A stretch of DNA of 64,000 nt from Parelaphostrongylus tenuis (GCA_019055375.1 JAHQIW010000766.1:1-64000); one strand, 5' to 3'. Positions 49,001-60,084 are shown, numbered from the stretch's first letter. The notes: generated by a model from the sequence alone, not told the origin. Made by a program: numbers and translations.

Positions 49001-52000
49001 TGAAAATCTGGATAGCATTGGACTCCATTAAATATCATCAGAAGTATTTGTAAACATATCTGACCAATGAAATGTGTAATTGACCTAACGTTGTGTTTCA
49101 CTTTACGAGAGAAATCTGGTACCAATACCAATCTGCTAAGCTCAGATGCTATTGTTCGGCTTACGCGGAACGGAGTCAAACCAAAGACCTTGTCTACTGC
49201 ATGGTACCTCTAAGCGTTACTCTACACGCACATGTGTTCTTGATAGAGAAGTCACAAATTAAAAACATTTTGCTACAAAAAAAAACTGATTAATAGTACC
49301 GAGTAGAAGTCGTCGACATAATGCCCAGTTGACTTAATAAGTATCGAGATTTATGTAAGAAATGCCTTCCTTACGTTGATAAAAAAGCTCTTCCTAGATT
49401 AGTGAAGTCCTCTATAGCCTTATACTCATAAGCAATCAAGTTCATACTTTAAATGTTCTTCAACACAATGCCTACTAAGTTCTCATCCAGTTTCAAAATG
49501 ATGTAACATGCTTTGCCATCGAAAAAGTTTATTTTAACAATGTCACTCTTTTTTCCGTGTACGAAATTTTTGCTTTTCAAGGAAGACTGCGTTGCTACTA
49601 CAAGAGGCAGGTAAGAGCTAATGCCGTTCCAATAGGAGAGTAAAAATCAAGGTCAAATTAAAATACAATGTATTGCAAGTCAAATGCTTGAGTGGGGGGA
49701 GAGTGGTATAGGTAGTTCAGCAGCTAGAGATGCAACGTATATGGAAGCAAAGAACTGGTTCGAACTCTCCTTGTTACATCTCTGCTGATCAAACATCTGA
49801 AAGATCAGGAATGCCGCTCTGCGATTGCAAGAGAAGTTCTCTCGAGCAGATTCTACGACATTTACGAAGAAGACGAAATTCTCAAGCAACAGCCGAAGTA
49901 ACTCGAAAGGTTTGAGTACCCTTGTGAAGGATTAATCCAAGGAAGCGAATAAAACGTCGAAAGTGCTAGAAGCCGCACAGTATGTGTGATGACGAGTCGT
50001 GTAAATAAAAAAGAAACAGATAGTTTTCGTTTGTAGCAGAGAAACGAAGATTTGCATTGTTCCGGTAGCTAGACTAATTTTGTAAAAACAACGCATCCCT
50101 ATGAAAAATGAGAAACATTCACGTCAAACAGACGCACTCATTGCAACGCCATTAATTTTTGACCACTTCGAGCTCAAGGGACCAGATGAATCTCCCAGTT
50201 AAAAACACCGTTGAGTTATGTAGGATCTCCAGCAGCTTCTCTCAAGTATAAAAGAATAAAAGACAAAACATTTGGGGTTGATCCCCCCTTGATGGATCGG
50301 ATGCCGCCCTATAATCGGCCTCCATTCTCATCATCGCATAATCGCCTATTCACTTGAATACGTGAATACTTGGACGGTCCCCCACATTACTAATAGTGCG
50401 ACCACTAGCATAATTCCATTCGTTTCTCTGTCGCTCAATCGCCGTCATCGTGAAGAAGCGGCATTGCTTTGAACATACTGACGTCAGCGGGCACATTCCG
50501 GATAGAGAAATCGTTTAAACTTTCACAAATATGAATGGTTGAATCAAGCCACAAACACGTCCTCCCATCATTTGTGCGATCGTCGGAGTGGAAAGTTTAC
50601 ACTCTCTTAAAGCTTTCTGTTCTTCATCTTTCACTGCTCATATTGTCCTAGCGGCTGAACATTACAAGTTTTTGAGTATCGCTGTATAATCTGATAGAAT
50701 TTTTTGAACCTTTCAGAGGTCTGATATGGCATTTCGAGTGGTATACGAACGTCGGCGTTACACTCACGTCTTATCAGTGCCACATGCGTTTCCGTTCATC
50801 GTAACGCCAAAACATACGTACACCACTCAAAATGCCATGCCAGCCTCTGAAAGGCTTAAAATTTGATCAGACTATATTATATTCCAGCGCGCTGAAGATA
50901 GTCAATTGGGAGGTATCGCTATATGCCTCCATAACGCCGTAAGCCATCAACAATCAATCACTCTAGACCGCAGCATCAAGTGATTTTTTCACTTCGTCTA
51001 GAGTGACACATCTTCGGTGCCGCTACTATTAGTTGTAGGGTTGAACCGAAAGGCATGTGAATCTGATGAAGAGTGCGAGTAACGCCGAAATGTATGCCTA
51101 TCACTGAAGGTGCCATAGTAGACCTCTGAAAAGCTCAAAACATTCCATCAGATTATCTTGAATTTTGAGCGAGATCTCAACATCACGGATTCGAAGAAAT
51201 CGCTGTAGGATTCCCGTAGTTTGGAAAAAATGGGATAGACTTCAAAGATCTTAGCCGCCTATTCCTGCTAGACATTGTAGTGGCCGTTTAATGCCTGTTT
51301 ACCTTATATGATGACTTTGTCTGATGATATATCGGTTCAATGTTCTTCTACCCTCTTAGGTATTTCTGGTGCGATCTGGTGGATCTCAGTACAACGAGGC
51401 GCTTGGCTTGATCAGGGAACACGATCGAACCAAACATCCTGTGGTGTTGCAAGATACCTCTAACCACTGCTCTTCTCATCTTAACCCTTATAGGATTTAT
51501 CTATACATTTATTCTTAGCAAGTTACCAACAAGACTCGCATCTTTCCCACATTGTTAACAAATACTTCGTAATCGACAAAGTCAGCCAAACAATGACTAA
51601 ACTTGTAAGCTTTTCTTATTCACCTTAAAAATGATGTAGCTGTGTTGATGTTTGTTATGAAGCATATCATAAGCGTTCTTGCATGACGGGTCAATCTTCA
51701 CTCCAGAAGCCTAAATCGTTTCTTACATTGCGACCAAATCTACTATCTTCTACGAAATAAAAGTTCGAAATTGACAACTACAGCTTCTTTCCCAGCACAT
51801 TCCATTTGTGCTTAACAACATTCCATACTTTTGATATAGCGCACACTACTCTTGAAAATCCCGTGCTCTACCGTAATCTAGTAAACAACAACAAACCATG
51901 CGAGTAAGTCTAACTCAAAAACCATTGCATTAATTATTTATTTCAAAGCGCACAATGGTTATTATCACACAAAAAGTATCAAAACGAGTTTCCACACCGA

Positions 52001-55000
52001 CACAGGCCATTATGATAGCACAACAGACAGATTTTCAAAGTAAAGCGAGCATTTAAATAAACAAATCAGATTAAAAAAGGAGAACAAACAAGACGCTTTC
52101 TCTCGGCACTCAAATGCACCCTATAAAAGAAAAAAACGTTGGTGAGAGGGCGGTTGAGACAACAACAGTGTGTGTGTGTGTGTGTGTTAGCTGACAAAAC
52201 GTAGAGGCACACGCTGAGAACGAGCTGTAGAGTGGTTATCCATAGCAACACCAATCGTGTACTGGACGTGTTTTGGCGGAGAACGAACGACCACAACGAT
52301 CTACAAAAAAAGTGAGACGTTAGAGAGAAAATTCGATGACGCATCAATGACGGCGATACGACGAAGACCGTCAACCGTGCCTAGTTGTCCGCATATTTTT
52401 CTGTCAGCTTCGACAACAATTCCTTGTGCGACATTTCCGATTCATCGGACACCTGAAATTATTAAACGTCAGAATGTTTCAGGAAAAAAAAAGCAAACAA
52501 CTCCAGCATACACATGGAAGATGAAAATGACATTCAAAACCTCCGACCCCAGGCGTGGGTTGAACCCCATGTCTCACGCATATCGGGGGCTTATGCGCGA
52601 TCGTACTAAGTTTTGCATATATCTCAGCATTTTGGGCATATAGTTATTCACGTCATAGTGCTGTTATAGGAGCGGTAAAGCAGAGATTATTGCTGATTGA
52701 TTTCAGTATTTGCGGACCTCCTACAGAGTAGCAAAACATAAAATCTCCTACTTAGGGCGGTAGATAAAACACCGCAGTAAGAAGAGAAGAATAAAATCAT
52801 CGACAATTAGAAGCGGATTTGATCCAAGAAGGTATAACATTACTAAACTGCAACAGCTTCAAATCAAGAACATTTGAGAAAAGGGGAAGCATACCGTTAC
52901 GACAAATGAAGTTCTCTCAAAGAAAGGTGAAGAATCTGTGGGTTGAGCTTTACGAAATCTAACAAAATGATACAAAATGATTAGTTATGAATATCAAAGG
53001 TTCTCATAAGTTTTGGCACTAGAGTAATAAAGACCCAACTTATTGCTCAGAAGTAATTGAAATTGCGTAAGAACACTATTCAAAGTAAGCGCAATCAGCT
53101 GTACATTTCTACCATCTCTCAAGCAACATAGTAATACCGATCTCATAGAAACTCGTCAAACTTGGACTCAAAGAACAAATGTCAATACCTGACGCAAATG
53201 ATTGATGTCTCCGATCTTTATTTTGCTCAGGAATGCTCTAACGACCGCAGGAGGGTGAGAGTCGGACGCAGACAAGTCGGAAGTGCACGGCGGATAATCC
53301 GTCTCTCCAGCCCAGTTTGGTCAAAGCGTCCTCTTTGTCAGTTTGGCGACGCGCAGCCTCGCGCTGTCTTGCCTAGACCCAAATCCTTCAGCCTTTTGCA
53401 CGGTTGATGTTCTCGGTGTCTGCGCATCGCGTCCCAGTTCGCACTCGTGAAGCAGCATATTGTGATACGGGCCTCGCTGAGCAGTCATGATGTGGCAAGT
53501 AGGGACAAAATTAATACCGAAAGATGCTGAGAAAATTCTGCAAAAGCGATGATTTGTTGCCTGAGAGATAACAGAAATGTGTTCACGGCTTATGCGCATA
53601 CTTTGAATTGTGTTTTTGAGCCGATTTAATTACTTGCGGTTGATAAATTTGGTGTTTATTGCTCTTAGTGCCAAACTTATGAGAAGACCTAATAGTTGAC
53701 TATTTAAGAACATGTAGGATTTCTGAAAAAACTCAAACGCGTATAGTGGTAGTATGCGCTACCGGTAACGGTGGAATGCGAATCCAACTTCCGTCTCCCC
53801 GGAAGTTGGTCGAAATTTGGCAACTTCAACACAGAATATATCCTATGCTGTGATGTGAGAACACATGCTACGAATGTGAAGTCAAACGAAATAATGCCAT
53901 AACAGATCGGACTAACCTGGAACTGTAAGATTTTCCCCGTACCAAGCGAGGCCTTTATGGCAGAAGCAGACGATGCATAGACCATCTTCTTCTTGATAGA
54001 CGCGCCATCAGGGCACCTTAAAAGATACTATCTTGAAAAATGTGCAACAAAGGGCAAAAAGCCCTTCTGTGTCTGCGATAGTGTCATCAAAGCAACTTAT
54101 ACTCGGTAAAATGATAGTTACGAGACCGAACAGTAGGAAAATGCATCGCTTTCGTGAATTTCTAACACGAACTATTTCCCGCAACTAAGATTACCTCACG
54201 AACAATCTTCTTTTACATGGCTAGTGCGCCTGCATACGTATTGGATTGGGTAAAAAGTTCAGAGAGAATGCTTGTGAAACATTTATCTATGCACATATTG
54301 CACCCGAACAAAGACAAAATTAATAGCCAACGTCCCCTTCAACTTCAAGCACTTCCTGCTAATTCTCTGGCAAAAGATCGAATCCGCGAGCATAAAATTG
54401 TGCCTTCGCTCCAAGTCAGATTGATGCGTTCACTTGCCACCGCTGCATTTGAACCCAACAACCATTCGTCCATCATCAAGCAGTCTAATTTGCTCGTTTG
54501 TTAACGCCATCTCGAACATGCGTATGAATTATACACCAATCAACGCGGGAAAAGACGGGCTTTCGAATGAGCCCAAAAACACAGAAAATGACCGACACCC
54601 TAAAAAAGTCACAAGCATTTTCTCAGAATAGTTTCACCTACCTATGATATCTACTACTAAACGATATGGCTAACGTTTCGCTGATTTCGCTTTGCTCTGA
54701 AGCCGCTCAAGAACTAAGGCGCGTGAATACTCCATTAACCATTTCGAGACCATAGACCCAGCTTTCTGCGTCTCTAACCTCCAAAGTGTTGCTCTAACCA
54801 CTACTGCGTCTGACCCCCAGCGTGTTTCGCCTGACAATGACATCTAGCCCCCAGCGCGCTTTTGTAAGACGAGCACGCTGGGCTTAGACGCCACTGTTAG
54901 ACGCAACGCTCTGGTGGCAAGAGACGCAGAGCTTTGGGTCCATGGTCTCGAAAGGGTTAAGTACCTACGCAGCACTTAAGAAGACGGAATAGCCGGAACG

Positions 55001-58000
55001 TTTGTCACACTTTTTCGCAAAGGATGTACAAACTTCACGCAAGCTTTACATGAAAAAAGGACAGTTCGTGAAATACCCGGGCTCAAAGAAAGCCGGTTTT
55101 TTGATTTGTTTCCCAACGAAGAGATAACGCAATGAGTAAATCGGCGAATAATTATCATCCAGTAGTCTACAATACACACAAAGGGCGCGTCCCTAAGACC
55201 CAGATAAATTCTTTTTGCGCCAAGTTTTTCTTGATATAAACACCATTGCACCTACATTAGGACTCTAATGTGGTAACGTTGGTAAAGATTTAGTGGTGTA
55301 AGCGTGAAACATCTTCAATTAGGATAGCTATCGAAGTGAATAGCGAACAATCCAGCTGTTCATTAGAGGAACTTCTACTGGTGAAGTTATCGAAGAACAG
55401 AAAAGTTAAAGATATCCTACAACTGAAGGAAGACGATCTTATCCATCTTCGAAGTACCGGCACCAACGCGAGAACATGTGAACTTGAAATCAAAGACGGC
55501 ATAGCGGCAGTCAGTAAAACCATCGGTACGGTTCTAAAACATGTTTAATTGAACAATAGCTATCTGTACAACTATATTTTGAGGCTTTCTTTACAAAAAT
55601 CGCAAAAAAAAAACTATAAACGACCTTAATATCGGCCACAAACTTCTCGAAAGCAGCCTTAGACGAGTCGTCGTAATCATCACCTGTTAAGCCGAGCTCT
55701 TCTTGTGAAACAGCAGCCTCAACCACCACCTCACGTTCCTAGAAAACCATTGAGTATTAACAAAAAATGTAGCCTTCGGCATTGATCAACTCCTGAGGTA
55801 TAACATGTCATGCATTTGACTCCATAGCAGCTTCGTAGAGGTGACTGAATGCATATCTGGCCTTTACAATGAGCGCGTTTAGCCTATCGATATGACATAT
55901 CAGAACTGCTAAATGAACTAAAACTATCATTTACATGAAGAGCTGCCTCTTTTGAGTATTCTTAAAATGCTCTTTTTCATTTGCTTCGTTCTAAGTTAAA
56001 CATGTGCTCACAATTCCCATTCGTTCCGGACATATTATAAATCGGCCATTTGTATCCGCTCATTTTAGCACTTTAGCACTTTATTTGGCCCGTTTCACAG
56101 TTTTTTTTTTCACCGTGCCAAACCCAATAATTCTAGCATTCAATTCATTTTTCGTTTTTTTTACTGAACGTCGTAGAATTCTGGTTAAGCACGTCTCCTT
56201 GCAATCGCGACCAGAGAGGATGTGGAGTATCATGCGACGCTCGTTGCTGAAAACCGAAGAATGCTGGAGGGAGGGGGTGGAATTCAACCCTACGCGCGCC
56301 CCGACGAGTACCACAATCACTCGGCCAGAGCTCCCCACCAAATCCACTCATTACTGGTGTGATAACAAAAAAAAAAAAATTCATCGACTAATGATCACTC
56401 ATCATTCCAAATGTCCAAATTTCGGTAGCAAGAGGGAACAACATTACATTTACATTATCAAACAGATTCAACATATTGAGAACGTCTTATCTCGCTTCCT
56501 AAGAGAAAAACACCATCAAACAAGTCTGGTACCACCTCACACACCTCAAAGGTCGATATCGATAGAAGGCTCGGTGCGTCAAGGGCAAGGGATCGAGCCA
56601 TCGACGTCTGCGTCACAGTGCACAATGCGGCAAGACTTGATCTATATTCTCCGGGGAAATGTGTAGTTTATGCGATTCTATCGCGACATATTGATTCACG
56701 ACTCACGACTCTTCTCTTTGGGCCATTGTTATTATTCTACCCACTTCACTAATTACTGCGGATTACGAAGGTATTTAGAACCTCAACCTCACACGCACGC
56801 ACACAAGTAACAATTACCTCGAAATACTTGCTGTTTTCCGTTCCTATCAGAGGCACCCAGAGAGTCACTATTCATGGGAAGATTTTTGGACTGAAGCTCT
56901 CACAGTTCCACGGATTTCAGAGATCAAAAGTGCAGAGAAAAGTAGTTGTGAATACATGCCCAAATTTCGGTAGCAAGAGGGAACAACATTACATTTACAT
57001 TATCAAACAGATTCAACATATTAAGAACGTCTTATCTCGCTTCCTTAAGAGAAAAACACCATTATTCTTCACTTGTTCTTCGCATTTATCGAATTTTGCA
57101 CCAACACAGTGATCTACAGTTCGACCCAGCGCCGAAGGCGGCTGACCAAGCCCTCCATCATTCCGGAATCAGTAAATTAGAACCAGACTTGTCTACGAGG
57201 ATAGCAGCACTGACTTGATGCACCGGTAGCCCATTGGAAGGCTCTGTGAGAAGCCTCATATGTATCTAATCACCTCTCACGTTGCTACGAATGGAGTCGC
57301 ATGTAGGCCGTACCTCTCATAGACTAATCTACGTCGAGAGCTTCATTCCTTTCGATCCGTCACCAGAACTGCTCCTGGGAGCCTCATATCATTTGCTCAG
57401 CAAAATAGACTTCAATTGGCAACTTGCTTCCATACATGGGATCGCTTACATGCGTTTGTGCTTTGAAAGCGTTCCGTTTCATAAGCTTATCCCCATGTTC
57501 AACAGAAAGAACGCCTACGAGTCCCATGTTTCCAGGAAACTTTTGAAGAAGATAACTTCTTCAGATCAAAGGCAAAGTTCGGTAGGTAAACACTTGATGC
57601 CCGGTGACTACCATGTGACCAGGGCGCAGAGTGGCGCCAAAAATCCTGCCACATATTATGAGTAGAAGTCACTTCACTCGGCCGCTCAACTGCGCATGCG
57701 AGTGACAAACAGTTCCTTAATTTTCCAGCGAATCGCTCTGTTATTCTGCCGGTACACAAAAGCAAACAGCGATCATGCGCGAGAAATTCTCTATCCACCG
57801 CCAGTCAGTCTTTGTGCTCCAACAGAAGACAAATCGGAAAGACTTATATTATTTTATTGGTCGATCCATAAGTTTGGGCACCAAAGCAATATTTAACAAT
57901 CTTATTACTCAGAAGTAATTGAAATTACACGATTTTGGTATCCTTTCATTTGTGTATTTCCTTACGAACATTTTAGTATACAACTTGCCTATACTTGCTT

Positions 58001-58815
58001 TCAAGATGGAGCTGTCCTGGAAACAAATCACTTGCTTTACATGTACGAATGGCGCGTAGGGAAATTCCAGTTAAGCGTCGCGGTGCGCAAGATTAATGAA
58101 GCATTCTGTGGACGGCCCGAGCGCGGCTGATCCTTCAAACTATTCCTGTTCTCTTCTGCTTTAAACTTAGCGAATCACTTCGTAATCGTCCTTTCTGCAG
58201 CCGCATCATCGCCAGAAGTTTTCATTAGTCTGATGCGCCGCTTCATTAGCATTTTCCTCCTACGCGTCATTCGTATATGCGTAGCAGCCGAATTTGTTCC
58301 CAAGACAGCTCCATCTTTGAGTAACTGCATGCAAGTTGTATACCAAATTGTAAGCAAATGCAAAAAAAAAACGACACTAAAATCATGCAATTTCAATTTG
58401 AAGTTGATAAATCTGGTGTTTTTTGCTCTAGTGCGAAGACTTATGGAATGACGTGATATTTGATCTAAAAATCAGCTTTCCTAGAACATCACCGATTATT
58501 GCACCGATTAGAATTGTCCGATAACCATCAGAAACACCTCGAAGAAATTTATGCACGGCAGCAGAGCAACGAACCGGGAATCCGGAAAACTGATACCAAT
58601 TTCCCGACCTTATGTATAAATACGAAACCTGCTTCGGATCCCAGGCGGCAATAACACAAAAGGATTACCTCTATTTTGAAGATGATATATCGAAATTCCT
58701 TTTTCCCTTCACTCAGTTTCTGGAATGTCGACTGGACGTCGGGATTGACCATAACACCGGACGTTGACTGAAACCGTTTTTAGACACACGCACTCACAAA
58801 ACTAAGTCACACCAT
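46069..58815 (-). CDS. unc-60: UNC-60B isoform, actin-depolymerizing factor/cofilin
   Basis: This is the second product of the locus. It shares only the initiator ATG (58815-58813) with isoform A, then uses exons 51710-51624, 48913-48801, 48734-48648, 48555-48462 and 46143-46069. Every join is in phase, and the product is 152 aa, the length I recall for C. elegans UNC-60B. It reads ASGVKIDPSCKNAYDMLHNK, NDTAIVVEKVGDKGAPYSEF, RYAAVDVEVQVQRQG, CPDEAPVRRRMLYASSVRAL and a tail ASDLSDLDEKAIKHELVSSQ. The ADF-homology fold binds and severs actin filaments, with RRRMLYASS lying in the long actin-binding helix. In C. elegans this isoform acts in body-wall muscle. The donor of exon 48734-48648 splits a Tyr codon at TA|GTGAGT. 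Introns hold SINEs, a MITE and a repeat D copy. No break was found. Confidence 0.93.
46445..46620 (-). mobile_element. tRNA-headed SINE, family F2
   Basis: AACCTCACGCGGGAGTTGAG then GACCCATGCAAGGGACGCTA on the plus strand is the complement of an F2 head. It is intronic in unc-60B. Confidence 0.6.
47270..47930. repeat. Repeat family D, copy
   Basis: TTTCACATAAGCATATTTCT then CAAGATAGAGCTCTTTTCTC, later TACACGTTCATATGCTTTTC, is collinear with the copy at 34190-34870. A (GATC)4-5 run sits near 47552-47570. It lies in the last unc-60B intron. Confidence 0.7.
49690..49920 (+). mobile_element. SINE, family F3, copy 1
   Basis: The head has GGTAGTTCAGCAGCTAGAGA (A-box-like) and GGTTCGAACTC (B box). 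The tail has GATTCTACGACATTTACGAA then GAAGACGAAATTCTCAAGCA, shared with copies at 60.9, 61.8 and 63.6 kb. Confidence 0.75.
50690..51170. repeat. MITE-like inverted element, family B, copy 2
   Basis: AATCTGATAGAATTTTTTGA then CCTTTCAGAGG at the left is mirrored near 50840-50875 (CCTCTGAAAGGCTTAAAATT). The remainder (GTTGAACCGAAAGGCATGTG, then CCATCAGATTATCTTG) repeats the copy at 17.05-17.28 kb. It lies within the largest unc-60B intron. Confidence 0.75.
51400..51480 (-). mobile_element. tRNA-like SINE head, family F6
   Basis: The minus strand has AGCAGTGGTTAGAGGTATCT (A box) and GTTTGGTTCGATCGTG (B box). Confidence 0.5.
52160..52188 (+). repeat. (TG)n microsatellite
   Basis: Short GT run in the gap between UNC-60A and UNC-60B exons. 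Confidence 0.9.
52381..58815 (-). CDS. unc-60: UNC-60A isoform, actin-depolymerizing factor/cofilin
   Basis: Coding exons are 58815-58813 (ATG only), 58767-58669, 55738-55625, 55533-55421, 54016-53917 and 52452-52381. All phases agree and the product is 166 aa, against the 165 aa I recall for C. elegans UNC-60A. It reads STSGVMVNPDVQSTFQKLSE, EELGLTGDDYDDSSKAAFEK, TDCRYAVFDFKFTCSRVGAG, CPDGASIKKKMVYASSASAI and ends KELLSKLTEKYADN. KKKMVYASS marks the actin-binding long helix, and LGLTGDDYDDSSKAAF is specific to the A isoform. In C. elegans this form is mainly non-muscle. The whole A exon set lies between the shared ATG and the B exons, the known nematode layout, so isoform choice is a splice/polyadenylation decision. 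Introns hold two mariner relics, a palindromic MITE and a local duplication. No lesion was found. Confidence 0.94.
52515..52600 (-). mobile_element. tRNA-headed SINE, family F2
   Basis: AGGCGTGGGTTGAACCCCAT then CTCACGCATATCGGGGGCTT is the complement of an F2 B-box region. Confidence 0.6.
52998..53700 (+). mobile_element. Mariner relic inside an unc-60A intron
   Basis: The ends AGGTTCTCATAAGTTTTGGC and GCCAAACTTATGAGAAGACC are inverted and match the 9314-10253 element. The middle holds minus-strand transposase scraps in the same region order. At about 700 bp it is roughly half a full mariner. Confidence 0.8.
53745..53800 (+). other. Possible tRNA-like fragment
   Basis: GCGTATAGTGGTAGTATGCG resembles an A box and GAATGCGAATCCAAC a poor B box. 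Confidence 0.25.
54737..54958. repeat. Palindromic MITE with TTAA ends, family C, copy 1
   Basis: Arms of about 55 bp (AACCATTTCGAGACCATAGA then CCCAGCTTTCTGCGTCTC, and its inverse) flank an inner GC-richer inverted core. TTAA occurs at both junctions (54735-54738 and 54957-54960). It lies in an unc-60A intron. Confidence 0.85.
56240..56360 (-). mobile_element. tRNA-like SINE head, related to family F3
   Basis: The minus strand has GAGCTCTGGCCGAGTGATTG (A box of Leu/Ser type) and AGGGTTGAATTCC (B-box-like). It lies in an unc-60A intron. Confidence 0.5.
56410..56516 (+). repeat. Recent local duplication, unit 1
   Basis: About 105 bp from TTTCGGTAGCAAGAGGGAAC to AAGAGAAAAACACCAT, nearly identical to 56960-57063. 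Confidence 0.9.
56960..57063 (+). repeat. Recent local duplication, unit 2
   Basis: It differs from unit 1 by about one substitution and one inserted base. Both units are open in a frame reading NFGSKREQHYIYIIKQIQHI, which may be chance. Confidence 0.9.
57135..57300. repeat. Single diverged arm of the 4958-5249 foldback family
   Basis: CCAGACTTGTCTACGAGGAT then AGCAGCACTGACTTGATGCA parallels CAGACTTGTCTCGGAGGATA then CAGCAGTGACTCGGTTCACC. Confidence 0.65.
57857..58455 (+). mobile_element. Short mariner relic inside the first unc-60A intron
   Basis: TCGATCCATAAGTTTGGGCA at the left mirrors TGCGAAGACTTATGGAATGA at the right. Subterminal AGTAATTGAAATTACACGAT matches the other copies. About 600 bp, no usable frame. 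Confidence 0.65.
58768..58812 (-). promoter_or_regulatory. GTGTG-rich first intron of unc-60, likely splice-control element
   Basis: The 45-base intron following the shared ATG starts GTGTGACTTAG and has GTGCGTGTGTC in its middle, ending CGGTTTCAG. From memory, C. elegans SUP-12 (GUGUG-binding) and ASD-2 (a STAR protein) act on this intron to divert the transcript to isoform B in muscle. The binding is inferred here. Confidence 0.5.
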
Positions 58816-58839
58816 GCAAATAATCTTCTCTACAGTGCT

Positions 58840-58858
58840 GTTAGCAGCAGCAGCAGCA
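58840..58858. repeat. (GCT)n/(AGC)n trinucleotide run in the unc-60 leader
   Basis: AGCAGCAGCAGCAGC on the plus strand, about 30 bp upstream of the unc-60 ATG. Confidence 0.8.
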
Positions 58859-58882
58859 TTCACATAGAGCAAAGTAAATGGA

Positions 58883-59089
58883 ATGGCCAGAAAACTACAA
58901 GTTCAAGCCGAATACTGGCCAACTCTCTATCAACTCTTTGAGGACGATGAAGGTCATTTTCGATCGCTAACTTTTCCAAAGTCTTTCCCACTGGACACAA
59001 CTTTTCCACGAGATTTTCAATACTTATTCAAAAGCTTAAACCTCGGTGATGTCAATACCATGTTTGGCTTTAGAAAAGGCTCTCCTTAG
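58883..59089 (+). CDS. Possible divergent small ORF, unknown
   Basis: A 68-codon ATG-led frame (MARKLQVQAEYWPTLYQLFE, then DDEGHFRSLTFPKSFPLDTT) begins 68 bp from the unc-60 ATG on the other strand. It could be the first exon of a divergent gene, or chance within the unc-60 promoter. No domain is recognised. Confidence 0.25.
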   Translation: MARKLQVQAEYWPTLYQLFEDDEGHFRSLTFPKSFPLDTTFPRDFQYLFKSLNLGDVNTMFGFRKGSP

Positions 59090-59226
59090 TGCACTGCAGC
59101 AGTGAAAATGAAATTATTCAGTTGGTAGATCTTTCGAACTTTTTCGCTTTTGCTGATCATTTTTCATGCAATAAAATCCTTGTTTTTACTACCGTTTAGA
59201 GCACTATATTGTGATTATTTTGATAG

Positions 59227-59410
59227 ATGACACTTATACGTTTTGCTTTAAGATGGAACTATCCGGAGAGCAAAAACGACTGCTGAAGCTACACGAGTAT
59301 CGTTGCGAGTCAAAGCAGACACTTGAACCTAAACGACACTCGTATAGCATCAACAATAGTTTTCGCTCTCGAGACAATTCCATCTTAAATCAAATTATAA
59401 GTGTCATATA
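59227..59410. repeat. Foldback MITE, about 184 bp
   Basis: ATGACACTTATACGTTTTGC then TTTAAGATGGAACTAT is mirrored by ATTCCATCTTAAATCAAATT then ATAAGTGTCAT. Inverted similarity runs almost to the centre. The open frame across it is an artefact. Confidence 0.8.
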
Positions 59411-59460
59411 TAAAAAAACCCGCAAGATGCTGCTTTGAAGCGATACTAAGAACTTTACAG

Positions 59461-59596
59461 TTTCCCTTACGAGACGGTGGACCCACGACCTCTGCGTCTC
59501 CTATCAGTGGCGCCTAATGGCGTCTGCCATTATTAGACGCAACACGTTGAAGACCAGAGACGCGGAGGCCGCGCGTCCATGGTCCCGTAAGGGTTA
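59461..59596. repeat. Palindromic MITE, family C, copy 2
   Basis: CCCTTACGAGACGGTGGACC then CTGCGTCTC mirrors GAGACGCGGAGGC then CCATGGTCCCGTAAGGGTTA. Confidence 0.8.
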
Positions 59597-60084
59597 AATG
59601 CATGGAAATAATCAACAGAAACGAAGAAATTCGGGAAATCTCTTGCCAACCTAATATAATTTACATTCGGAGTGTGCTAGGGTTTATGAACGGCTTTTCA
59701 TCAATATTTAGACTAATATTCATTCAACAGCAAAAATTTCGATTTGCGGAAATATATCTGGTCTTTGACAACGCGTTTTTAATGCGCTATAGGGGTGAAC
59801 GAAAAGGTTACATTTCACAATTGCATTTTTCTTCGCACATAAGAGTCCTATAAGCACAAAAATTGTACACGAACGCGTAGAGAAACTCACAAGGTAAAAA
59901 AGTAACACAAGAAACCTGAAATTTTTTTTTCAAAACAAAAAGGAAAATCTCTGCTGAGTAAAGAAAATCGGCCAACTGTCGTCTGCAGAAGGTTAAACTC
60001 GACATTATTCACAAGTCATAGCTTTTTTTTTCTTCAGTAAGTCTAATCGCGAGGTGAATATGATAGAATCTACGCGAACAACTG

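Noticed and set aside
53704..53916. Minus-strand frame extending past the unc-60A exon (CYGIISFDFTFVAC)
   Set aside because: It resembles the upstream exon only loosely and lies beyond a good donor at 53916. The proper exon was found at 55533-55421.
54217..54504. 95-codon plus-strand ORF MASAPAYVLDWVKSSERMLV
   Set aside because: It lies inside an unc-60A intron on the other strand with no known domain. A nested gene is possible but unsupported.
55336..55548. 70-codon plus-strand ORF (EQSSCSLEELLLVKLSKNRK)
   Set aside because: It is the antisense shadow of the unc-60A exon at 55533-55421, whose minus-strand reading matches ADF/cofilin.
59211..59438. 75-codon ORF starting MIILIDDTYTF
   Set aside because: It spans the inverted-repeat MITE at 59227-59410.
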